Source: Aristolochia californica
Taxonomy: Eukaryota > Streptophyta > Magnoliopsida > Piperales > Aristolochiaceae
Direction of reading: 5' to 3'
Assembly (NCBI GenBank): GCA_029961685.1
Contig: JARWKL010000004.1
Span: 31,377,645-31,441,644 of the forward strand
Length of the DNA stretch: 64,000 nt
The notes beneath the pieces were generated by a model, which saw nothing but the letters and a program-made list of their open reading frames with translations, was not told the DNA's origin and made no database searches. Shown piece by piece: positions 11,721 to 23,900 of this stretch. Positions within the stretch are counted from its first letter, which is position 1, and every line of letters begins with the position of its first letter. Position numbers and translations under genes: made by a program.

Positions 11721-12928
11721 CTTAAGTCAACCAATGCTTAGTAATGCACAAACAAGAGGAGGATATGATGAAGATCCAATCAAACTAAAACTCCAATTAA
11801 GATAGCGCAATTGTTGTAATCCCTAATTAAGTTTGAGAAGCAATTAAAGCAATAATATGTGTCCAAAAAAGAAGGTAACCTAAATGAGATGGCTACCTTC
11901 CTCCCAATCCGAATTTTAAACTCAAGGACCTTAAGAGTCCAAAAAATTCAAACTTGTATTCAAACTGAAACCCCAATCTTGGGAGGCTCATGTGTTGCCA
12001 AAAATATCCATTGTTCAAATTTGAAAAATAATCCACTTAATCAAATTTGAACAGCCTTCTTTCACATAGCAACCACTTTCAAATAAAGATAAGTTCTTAT
12101 CCACTACATTAGCCACTAAATCAGGCTCCAAATAAACTAAAAATCATATCTTAAGTGGAGTAGATCAATTATTCACTCAATACCAATTCAAATCGTCCTT
12201 TTGGTCTTAAAAAACTCAAGAACTCGTGGTTGGTTCTTAACCCAAGCATAGCTTAACTTTTCCTTATGATAAGTGTCATATTTATCACTTAAAAAGACAC
12301 ATTTCCCTTACTCATTTCCAAAAATCCTTTAGGCAATGAAATTGCTCATTAGTCTTAAAAGGGTTGGAGAAGAAATTAGCAATTCCAAAAAATCATAAAT
12401 CACCAAAAACCAACTGCTCTTTAAGATCGGCAAAGTCCCTCAAACAATTTCTATATGTTTGGAGAATCCGAGTACCATAAATCATAAACAAACTTGATTT
12501 AATCCAAAAAAATCAAGTAAGCTACTGGTCTTGAATAATGAGAGATCAGGCTAAGTCTCATGCAAGTCTCATATCATTCTTCCATCATATAACCATCAAC
12601 TTCATAATCAATAGGTCTTCATAGCCTTGTAGGCAACCGATCTTGATCGAACTTGCAATATTTGAGTGCAAGAAGATCAAAGTCGTAATGTCCTTTAAAC
12701 ACCAAGTATTAGTTTTCACAACTTCTCATATGAAAGCCATTTGTTTCTTGATGTAATATAGAGATTAAGGGCTCTGTACATAGTATGAATGTAAGGAAAA
12801 ATATAACCAGAAATCACTTATTTTTCCATGGTTGAATATCTTCCTTCAAGAGCACCTTGCATGAAACCTTCAAAGGTACTTAAGCGTCACTTCAACGTGA
12901 GAGTCCTAAATCCTCAGTTCTGATACGA

Positions 12929-13292
12929 TGTAGAATTTAGGACTCCTTCGTAATGATCTCAAGCCAAAGAGGGAGAAGAAGAAGAGAAGAAGAGAAGAAG
13001 AGAGAAATGAGAGAGAGTTTAGAGATCGACTTCCAAGAGAAGGGAGAGGAGAGTTTGGACGAATTTGAGAAGAGAGGAGAGAACTTGATGCTCTACCTCT
13101 TAGCCAGGGACCTCTATTTATAGTTTTTACAATGCCCTTAGAGCTACAACATTACAAGAGAAGAGACATAAATAGATAAATAATTACATCTTCATGCCAT
13201 CTTTATAAAAAAATCTTCTTAGTTACCAATATGGCACCTCTTGGATGTGTGGGTTTCTTCCTTAGACGTAGGCTTGAGTCCACCTTCTAACA
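12929..13292 (-). repeat. 5' LTR of copia-B
   Basis: It has minus-strand termini TGTTAGAAGG and AATTCTACA and is 364 bp. It contains ACTATAAATAGAGG (minus strand, about 13105-13125) as a probable TATA element and a CTT-rich stretch. It is closely related to the copia-C LTRs and more distantly to those of copia-A. Confidence 0.88.
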
Positions 13293-14600
13293 AGTAAGTT
13301 TATTCCTTTTAAAGCTTTTAGACCTTGATATGCATTGATTCTTGAATATGAAGTATCTAAAATACTTAGTTTTGCAAATTGTCAAATTTTTTAAGTTTTG
13401 TTATTATCAAAAACAATAAGGGAGTCAACCAATGGCCAACATTGTTAATAAATTTGATCCACCAAATAATTGACCTAAATATTAGTTAATCAAAATGAAT
13501 ATACTTATTATAAAATAAATATTTAAATTTATCATATAAATATTTTTTTATAAAATAAATGAATCATAATTACTTAAACTTACTTAGTTATTTTTAAAAA
13601 TTTTAAGTTTTAATAATATATAATAGTTAACATTTATATGAATAATTATTTAAATTATATAAATTTTAATTTGAAAATTTAATTCTACATTATATTAGTT
13701 TAGATCATTTTAATCTTAATGTTAGACAATATATTTTGAATATTTCACTTTTTAAATATATTTAACATAATCTTAGATTATTATGTTATTATCAAAATAA
13801 AAATATTAGTTAACCATTTTAGTAAAAACATAGTAATAATATTTATATTCAATATATATTATTTTATCATATTACTAATATTGTATAATAAATAATAAGT
13901 TATATTAAATTATTAAATTATTAATTGTTAGTATTATATAAATAATTTAAAATTACATAGCTCTTAGTAATTTAAATTATTATGTTAAAAATTTATATGA
14001 ATTACTACATTTTCATTATATAATTTTGTAATTAACTTTAATTATTTAGATTTTCTTAAATTAATAATATTTAGTAAGAACCCAGGAGGGTAGTACTTCC
14101 TTTTCTTTTCTTTTTTTCATTCATTCATTCACCGGAACTCTTAGGATTTTCGTTTCGGATCTTGGAGATAAATTAACATTATATTACTGAAAAAGTTGAG
14201 GTATCTAAAAAATAGTTTCAAATAAATTCTCACTACACTAACTTTAAAATCATTGTTGAATTGAAATTCCAGACCAATTCTAAACAAATTTGTTCATACC
14301 TAATAGTCCTAAGAACAGCAATAAACCGGAGGGGAATGATAATGGGCAAAAATTATTGGATATCTAAGGGTCTGTTTAGAACACCTAGAAAAAAAAAAGA
14401 GAATTTAACCGTTATTATTCCTAAAAATAAAATAATAATCAATCTCCCCTAACGATGTTAGGTATTTTGAAATACAATATCGTATACTTGCTACCTCCCA
14501 CACCTATGCATACCTTATCCCTGCAGTTACATTGTTCGCTATTTACGCTTTTTACCCTTACGTTATACAATGAACTGGTAGCTAAGCAGAAGAAACATAA
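13293..14600. other. Very AT-rich intergenic spacer
   Basis: The stretch from about 13370 to 14090 is almost entirely A and T, with long TAAATAATT-like runs. No coding region, RNA gene or recognisable element was found. It separates copia-B from the 3' end of SMC1. Its composition is compatible with a matrix-attachment-like region, but nothing in the sequence proves that. Confidence 0.7.
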
Positions 14601-14930
14601 TTCAATATATGAAATAAGGTGAAGCACAAAATGGTATTTCGCCAGAAGCCATTTTTTCCAAATATGACGGAGATATGTTCAAAATATAAACATTTACAAT
14701 AAAGTAGACAAAGGAGGTCAGTCCTGGCACATGTCTCCTCAAAAACTGCTGCTCACAATCTACCAAAATGAACCAGATGCGTTTTGGGTCCATATACAAC
14801 ATGAAGGAGAGAGGTAGCTAGCCCAAGATCCTGTCTCAAAGCAGATAACTCTTCTCTCCCACTGATGATATCATATACAAGAATCAGCTGAAAAATTCAG
14901 TTAGCCAAGTGTGTGAGTAGCAACTGGTTG
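14600..14930 (-). other. SMC1: Probable 3' UTR of SMC1
   Basis: This is the sequence directly downstream of the SMC1 stop on the minus strand. A TTTATTGTAAATGTTTATATTTTG stretch in pieces (about 14665-14705) resembles plant far-upstream and near-upstream polyadenylation elements. The exact cleavage site cannot be read from sequence. Confidence 0.4.
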
Positions 14931-14979
14931 TCAACACTCCCGATACTTGGTAAGATCAAATGTCAAAGTTCTTGAACAG
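14931..14979 (-). CDS. SMC1: SMC1 terminal exon and stop
   Basis: After acceptor TTTGCAG the last sixteen codons read [16 protein letters not shown] and TGA at 14931-14933, comparable to the S-T-M-S-F-DL ending of plant SMC1. The preceding intron is 83 nt. Confidence 0.92.
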
Positions 14980-17900
14980 CTGCAAACAAAAACCAAACAT
15001 CAACAATTCCCAGTGAAGGAACAAAACAGTTTAGGAGAAGGAAGAGGGCATTGAAATTTTACCTTCTTTCAGAGTCTCGGTAGACTCCAACTAAGGCTTC
15101 AGCCTTGTCATAGAAAGTGTCTTTTAGTGAAATCACGATAGTTTGAAATCCAGTCCCTCCCTCGGCATCTTGATTCCCCCTCGCCCCATCACATGACTTC
15201 GACCGAACGAACCCTGCGACCTTGGCAACATTCAAGTTGTCCAATGCAGCATCAACTTCATCCAGTATAAAGAATGGAGACGGTCGGTAACTGCAACATT
15301 TATCATACTATGATTTAGAAGTTATAAATTAGAATCATCATCGCAACCCTTTTTCCTCTTTCTCATGCAGAAATAGAAATTTTGTAACCATTTCAACCTT
15401 TATGTGTAAACTACTACAAGGTTGGGGGATGATTAGTAGACTAACTGTAGGTGCATCCACTCACCTGTTTGCAAAAGAAATTCACTACTCAAAGTGCCAA
15501 TTCAGTTTCCAACTAGGCAGTGCCAATAGAGAATGACATGTTTTCTAAATGACCCAGAATTATATATAAGGCAGTACTCCTGTTTGGCAGAGTAACCAGT
15601 ACCAAGAATTTAACTAGTAAAAAAAATGTAATGGCTTTGGCATAGCATCCTCTAACCACTCCATTTTTCAGAAAAAGTGATATGTAGTGGAGTCAAAAAA
15701 GAGAACCGTACAGAAATGAGAAGCAGTTGGAACGAACACCTGTGGATTGAAAACAGCAAAGCAAGAGCAGCAACTGTCTTTTCACCCCCAGATAACTGTT
15801 CCATATCTCGAAACCGTTTTGTCGGAGGCATTGCTGTGTATTTTATGCCATGCAAGTATGGATCATCCTCATTTTCAAGATTCAAATAAGCAGTTCCACC
15901 AAGAGGATGAGTGCTGCTCTTTGTTAGTTGCTTGTAGATCTTATCAATGTTGTTTGAAACATGGTTGAAAGCTTCCATGAACAGCTCATACCTACGATAA
16001 CCACAACATAGCAGTATAATGATAATATCCCAACATTATCGATGTAGCACACACTGTCAAGAGGTAAATTAGGAGATCGTTTGAAACTACTAATGAGCTA
16101 AATGCAAAAGACGCTAATTTAAATTTTCCCTTTTTTTGGCTCATGCAACAGAAGTAGCAAAAATGGAGCAGCTAAAAAAGTTCCATATCCAATATGTAAC
16201 AATAAAGGTAATGCTACAGATGAACAAAACATTCAACCATGTGCCCAGGATAGGCAACCACCTAACCAACATAAGACACAAGCACATCCCACAATCTGAT
16301 GATCCTGGAGTTGGCCTGCTTATAAGGTATTGAGCAAACCACAGAAAAGACTTACCCTGGGAGTATGCTACTTTCAAAACCTTTTCACCAGCTATCCTCT
16401 TCAATTCTATTAACATTACCAGGGTAACCTTGAGCAGAAAATGTCCATCATATTTTTTAGTTGCATATGCATGCCTTAAGGAACTGAATTGTTCATGTTC
16501 GGTGATTCATACCAACAATTGCATTTCTTGCAACATAAAGAGAAAAAAGAAATAAAAAATCTTCCTGAACAAATATGTTAACCGGATCCTATATGCATGA
16601 TCCTCACAGCAAAAATAAAAAATAAAAAATCTTGTTTTAGTTGAAAACTTTGACTAAAACCAACATCAACAAATTCTTGAAAGCAAGGTTTGCTTGTTAT
16701 GAACTTATTTTGTAAGCAGTACCATCCAAATAAACTGCAGTATCTGATAACATACCTCTTTTGCTTCACTGAATTGTACTTATCAGCTATTTCTTGAACT
16801 ACATGCTTTGCAGCATCAAATTCTTCTGTTACTTGTCTCTCCTTCTCTTGTAGAGCCTCATATTGGTCCAAGGCCTTCAAGTTGGGAGCAGTTCTTTCAA
16901 TTTCAGACACTAAGGAGTCCATCTTCTGTTTGAATTCTACCTCAACTTTATCTCGCTCGGAAGGTCTCATGTCCCGTAGATGTGATCTACTTAACTGATT
17001 GTAATCAAAACTTGGTGTTTGCGAGGATGATCCTGTGTCCATAGGGTCAGAAATAATAGGAAGCTTTATTTGCTCCAGGTCACACTTCTCAAATATTTCT
17101 TGCATACGTGATTTCATTTGCTCAATCTGGGACACCTGTATATAAATGCAAAGCAAACCATACAACCTGTTCTCTTCAGCAAGTCAGACAAACTAAAATG
17201 CTAATCCACTTTCAAATACTTAGTGAGAAGAAGACCTCTAGCACAACTACTAGCAAAGATACATTGAAAAATCAAACAAATGAGGAGCTTCATGGGATCA
17301 GTGTAACATCCGACCTTTGAGTTTACTTGTCGTTTCAGTTTCCCAAAGCTTCCCATGACCTCAGCGCACTGTTTCTTCAGTTCATCAATGGCTTCTTCAC
17401 ACTCATCTGATTTGGCTTTCCACTCTAGGAACAGAATAAAAATTAAAGGAAATCAAATTTTAAAAATGTTGCAACAAAGTACTTACAGCTGTTAAAATTA
17501 ACACTCTGCTAGGTCCCAACATGGTTGAAACAAAAAGACAGATATTTCTTCCAAAGATTTTTAGTGTGAGGTTGTAAGGTGCATATCTGTGTCTAAACAA
17601 CATTCAAAAAAGAAAATTTTCCTTTTAAGGACAAGAAAAAGAGTTGAGTTTTCTACTCTGGGAACACAATGAAAATTAAAAGAAAGTCAATTTATAGTTG
17701 TTGCAATAGATTGCTCACAGAAGAAAGTTATCTATGATTACTACTAAAACCTAAGCTGCATAAATTACAAAGAAAAACAACAACAACTAAACTGCATAGG
17801 CCCCAAGATAGTTGATGAAAAATGGTGAAAACTCAATTTTGAAAGAAAACAAAAAGGATAAGATGAGAGGAGCAGTCGCCATAATTCAATAACTGCCTGG

Positions 17901-20900
17901 AGTTAAGGTCTACTTGTGATCTGAATCCCCCTAAAGTACATTACAATACAATGGACAGATATGCCCTCAATAACTTAAACAAAACAGAACATAAAGGCAA
18001 TTGTCTAATCTACCCCTCACAAGACCATGATTTCAAAACAAAAACAAAAAAAGTCTTCTTAATTACAAAAAACAACCTGTCTGCCTATCTCTCAACAATT
18101 GAAGTGAAAGGACAAATATGTTTTTAAAGTTGGTAAGAAATAGGGTGAATTCTACATGATCACCAAAGGAATTCATGGCAATAAAATATGTTTTTATGTT
18201 AATAAAAACATAAGCATTTTCTAATGGGAAAGAAATAAAAAGCATTTTATCCCAACACCTATAAAAAAATTAACAACACGCATAGATAAGCATGCTACTC
18301 CAGTACGAAGACTAACTATCAGTGAATCTTTCTAATTCAAAGTGCTAGCTCAAACTATATAAACAGAAGATTAAGATTGGTACCCTCTAGTTCAGCCTTA
18401 ATTTCATCCATCTCCTTTCCAGCTTTCTCAGTAGCTAATTTGGCTTCAGCATTTTTTCTCTGTACTTGCTTTAACTCTCCATCTAATGATTTCAAAGATG
18501 CTTCCAGCTTTGTGATTGGTGAGATCATGTCTCGCTTCTGCTCATACTCTAACCTAATAAAAGATGATCCTCATAATGTAAATTTGAGCAATTCATACTC
18601 TCAATTTACATATAAAAAAGATAAAATAATATTATAAATATATATATAAGAGAAGAACAAGAGAAAACAAGGAAATAAAACAAACAAAGAAAAAATAAAA
18701 AAAAACTTGAAGATTCTACAGGGTCCAACAAATGGATTAAATAGGTTGTAAGTTCAAATTTATAACTGATCCCCAAAAAGCTCTTTCTGCTTTCTAACAG
18801 TTATTAACACAGCTACGGAAAAGTTTAAACATGTAGAAGAAATCAAGCTTCAAATGAGAATTCATAAGAGGTAAATAGTTGTCCTGAAGAGATACAACTG
18901 GGAAAAGATCAACTGATGTTGGCCTTTGGCCCAATAACTGATCTCATCTTCAGCAGATTATGGACCAGTTATCTTTTCAAAAACTGTCCAAAAATAAAGT
19001 GAAAAAGGAAAAAACAGTATAAACCAGCATTAAGAAACAGGGTGCATGTGAAAGCCATAACTCAACAAGCTTTTAAGCATATAATTATAGTCATTGGCAA
19101 TGTTACAACTCGCAAGGAAAAGAGTGTAGATGCACATCCAAGAAAGTGTCTGTCTACTATAAGGTAGAAGATCAATCCAAGCTTACTGGTACTTCAGTTT
19201 TGACATGTGATTGCTCATTTGAAGTCTCTTTTCTGAGAGCTCTTGAGCATCCTTGAGTTGTTTCTCTTCATATTCACGAATATTTTTCACACCAACAGAT
19301 GCACTGAAGTTCTTGTAGACACGGTCAACAATCTCATTGATCCTTTTTTCAAGTTTCTGGATATCCACCAATCTTTTTGCAATGACACTTTTCAGCTGCA
19401 GATACAAAAATGATGTAAAATGATCATTAAATCCGATGAACTCCAACTATATAAATTCATTGCCTGTACCTTTTGGAGATCAGGCTTAAGACGATCAATC
19501 TCTTCTTTTACATTCTGCTTCTCCTGTTTCAGTTTTGACATCTTCTCCTGAAAATTTTTCTGTAGACAAGCAATTCCAGTAAAATATCCATACTGCTTAG
19601 TGCATATATCCATACTGCTTAGTGCATCTCTCAGAACAAACACTTAGAAACGAGTGAAGAACAAATTTGGGAAAAACTAGACCCATCCTCACCCCCATGC
19701 CTTCTTCCCCACACCCCTGGCATACATAATATAACTCCACCCTAGCTTCTTAGCAATTAAAGAAATAGAATATTGTATTCCAATTCCAGATAAACAGTAA
19801 TCAGGAATTATGCACAGTAATATCATCTGGAGTTACATTCATGAGAAACTCTAGAACAATCTTTTCTTCCTTCAACTTCAACAATGCATTTCCATTGTAG
19901 AACTTATAAAAGGGGAGAGAATGTGAGATTCCCCTATCATGCACCCTCTTTACTGAAGAAATGGAGAAGGTGAAAGAGGGGAAAGTGGAAACCCCAACTC
20001 CTCCCAACAAAGGAGCAGCCCCCACCCTCCCTCATCACTTCTCAATCCTCTGCCTGCTGGAGGGTGGTGCTTTAATCCGAAACAGAAAGTGGGAGGTGCT
20101 ACTGACTTTTGTTTTAGATAATTTGTATTTTATATAAATGGTTAATTATTTTGTATATATACATATTTTATTTTTTTAAAATAAATAACTTATTATTATA
20201 AATGAGATTCAGCTCTATTATATAAATATGACTCATTTAGATTAAATAATATTTAAGTCAATTATTTAGCAGTTGCAGTTAATTGCACTGACTGTAGAAT
20301 TCTATAGTTTCAAAAAGGTAGACAAGATACCAGTATCACAGTCATTCTAGAATCTTACATTCAAGAAATCCTTATCCTAGAATTTTATAAACCAGTAACA
20401 TATTCCAGTAAAAGTAGTCCAGTACTACAATTCCAAACACCTGCCCAAAGAAGGAAAAAAATAAGATAAGGACCCTGATTCTGTTGAAGAATGAAACTAA
20501 GAGTACAATTTGTCTAGAAGACATGTGAGAAATTGAGTGAATAGGGTTGAGAGAGAGAGATGAAGAGGAAGAGAGACGAGAGCCAGAAAACTGAAAAGAA
20601 CGTCTTTCTGAATTAGGAGAAAAGTACGACCCCTAATCTCTATCATTGACTAAACTGGATGTAGAGGAAAAGACATCTCTACCCCCTATAAAAAGTATAC
20701 CTTATATCTACATATATACAAGTCCAAAAATTCTGAAAATTGGACCATAGGTACTTCTAAACTTCCTGGAACTAACAACACTCTTCTAGTTACAATCAGA
20801 ACCCAGTGAAGTGACCAAACTACCCTCAGTACATTTAACAACATATATACTAGGACTGGCAATGGGAAAAGTCACATGATCCACACACTTAACCAATGAA

Positions 20901-23900
20901 ACCACTGAGCATTCTTTTCTTGTGAATTTAAGACCATGAGAATGGCAGGCAAGACAAAACCAAAGATAGACTTATTGCTAAAAAAGGCATCAGAACAACT
21001 TGTTGTCAGTCAAGGAATCACCACTTGGATTACTTTCTCATTTTTTTACCTTTCCTTCTCTGCAGATTAACTCTTGTTGGAAAAAGTTAGAACCATATTC
21101 TAGCTGTGTTGCATCAGTTATATAGATCTTTTCCGTTCTGTTCTATCTTTTAATGGACCCATGCACCATTTCCAACTATACCATTTTCACCCTTCCAGTG
21201 AAAACAGAATAAATAACTGAACCTATAGTATCTGATATTACATATTTCACCTAATGAAGCACAGTGATGAAAGATTTTGTTCTGGCACCTTCTCAATTTC
21301 AGCATAATGAATCTTCCTTTCAAGCCCAGTAACTCTTCCAGATGCCTCTGACTCTTTTAAGGCCATTTCTCTAATTGATCCAAGCTTTTCCAGTTCTGAT
21401 TCATAGCTCTCCTTTTGCTTTTTCTTACCTAATAAAGTTCCAAAAGATTAGCAAATGCCCAACAAGGACGATATCAACCAAGAATTATATGCAATAATCA
21501 ACCTGAAATTAGCTGATCATCCCATTTTTGAGACCTAGCTTCCATTCCTCCACTGATCCCACCAGTCATTGTACCCGATTTAGTGAGAAGAATTCCATCA
21601 ACAGTTACCACTGAAAACACAGCGCATTAGGAATAGTCTTCATAAATGATAAGAGTGTCAGGAATGGTTACAAGGAGCTATATTGCAATACCAGTTACCT
21701 TTATGCCTCTCTCTACTCCAACTAAGCATCTTGGCCTCTTCAAGCTCATCACAAACTAGGGTATTCCCAACTGCATATAAGATAGCCTTCTCCAAAGACT
21801 GATCAAACGTACAATTGTTAAGCTTAACAAAAAATACGTTTTCTTTTACGTAACAACTTTTTACTAATTGCTCGAAACCTTTCAGTTGACAACAGAAGAA
21901 TCCACCGAACATAAACCATAGCATATAAGCACTCACATCATTATTTGAACACCATAACATAAAAAGTGCCATAATATTCTAAGTTCTAACAATAATACTA
22001 ACGATAACAAAAGATAATGACATAATAATAACATAACATCTCTTTGCCATTTTCAAAATTATATATAATAACAATAACAATTGAATTCAATTGTAACTCT
22101 ACAAGAAGTCCGAGCCCCCACAGGAGGTAGGGGAGTTCAGATATTCCGGGCGTGGTGAATTGGGTGAACTGCATGCCTAAGCGGTATTGTGCCTTCACTG
22201 AAAGAAAGCATTATGCACTCCTTCAAGGGTGGAAGATTTACTCCAGCACTTGCCATGTCCTTCTTGATATTTGATGATGTTTTCTTTGTATTTGTTTTTC
22301 TATTTTTTGGTAAATTTGCATAACTGGGAGATTTATATGTTGGTTTTTTCATTATATCCCTCTTTTGTCTTTCGATGTAATTCTCACCATCTTCCAAAAA
22401 TTGCATCTTAATCTGTACTCCAGAGGCAAATTACATAGTTCATGCTCATCAAGCTTGCTGCAAATTGAATTAAACTGATTTGTCTCTTTCTTTCTAGAGC
22501 AAGAAAAGATTTTATTTTTATGAATAGGTAAATGGAAAAGCAATTAGTACGAAACCATGAGAAGGATATTGGATGACATCAAAAACAAGCTTGGCAGTAC
22601 CACCCAATGTTCGCAGCTTCTCAATTACAGGCTTCACACGAACTGACTGTAAAGGTATAAATGTCTGAGGAGGAAGCCGGTGATCCTTCAAATACTGCAA
22701 AGAAGAAAAGTAATTTGTCTATTGTCAACTATTCCAATTTGAAGAAAATGAATGCCAAATTGAACGATAAAAATTACGACTTTAACCTGCCATCCACAAG
22801 GAAATCTGAAAACTGTAAACCAGAAAATCATATTGTCCACATATTGCCCTTTAACCCACGTAGAAAAATTCTACTCTCAGAAAAATGCTTGGGAAATTGA
22901 ATTTCCATTCAATTAAATTTTGCACAAACAGGAATGGAAGCAGACATGGTGATGTTTTCCATCTAGAATATTTTTTTATGATTTGCTACATAGAGAGCTT
23001 CTATGACAACTTCAACTTTCAGGCAAATTCACATACCTTAATGCATTCTTTCCCCGTATTTTCATCCTCAACTACTACTGCATCCATAAATTTACCCATT
23101 GCAACAGTAACAGCAAGGTTATACTTTTTTTGTGTTGGTCTACAAAGATCAGTCATGCGACCATGAACACCTGAAAACAGGCGCTTCAAACTCTCCACAG
23201 CTTCAGACAAGCGGGCATCTCGCTCACTCTCATGTTTGTCAGCTTTCAACTCGTTCAACTGCATTTCTATTTCAGTAATCTTTAATTTCAAGCTATCATG
23301 CTTACTCCTGTATAAAAAAGCACTTTAATTAGTGAGACCAAGGTATCAAGTTTACTACTGTCTAAAAAAGCACTTTTTTTAGAAAAGATGAGAAAAACCA
23401 TCATTTCCAAAAAACAAAATGATGATAAATTCATTAAGAGAAGAATATATAAGGAATATTACAACAAAATCTCAACCCGCATAACTGTCAACCCATATTA
23501 CAAGGAATGAGTCACCCATAACCATATCAAGCAAGAAAACCCCCAAACAAGCCAATGACAACGATATAATTAGCACTTCTTACAACATGATTCCCAACAA
23601 AGTAACCGCCACGAAGGTTTTTGATATACCCCAAAGCAGGAATAAAGATGTTCAAGCCAAAACAAACAAAAGAAATAACAACGAACCTTCCCTTCCTTGC
23701 CGAAATCACCCAAATCGACGAGAATACTCCCCGATAGATACGTCTCCTGATGCGAATACGACCCACGACAAGAAACGGAAACTCCTCCGTCGAAATCGAT
23801 GTAAGACTCACCGGAAATAGTCACCGATAACCCTGGTATTCGAGAGACCAGTACTCTCCCTGAGCAACGCTCCTTTGAATACTCAAAACGACGATCCCCC

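Larger units (their letters stand above)
9180..13292 (-). mobile_element. Ty1/copia deletion derivative (copia-B) lacking RT and RNase H
   Basis: On the minus strand the order is 5' LTR (12929-13292), primer site (12909-12928), ~1.2-kb leader, gag from the ATG at 11720, zinc knuckle, broken protease, integrase, a short piece after integrase, and then directly a truncated 3' LTR (9180-9376). The RT-RNase H part present in copia-A is missing and no purine tract precedes the 3' LTR. The 3' LTR start is duplicated: TGTTGGAAGATGGGCC occurs at 9376 and again at 9321 (minus reading). Copia-C has the same architecture. Confidence 0.85.

Noticed and set aside
20482..20777. Solo LTR in an SMC1 intron (TGTTGAAG to ACTAACA)
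   Set aside because: The flanking five bases (gattc and acact) do not match and no second copy or primer site is present.
22518..22569. A GT donor (CATG|GTTTCG) downstream of VIQ as a normal splice site
   Set aside because: It would add YPSH to the hinge and no in-phase AG acceptor would rejoin the conserved FDQSLEKA; the AT-AC pair restores the family sequence exactly.
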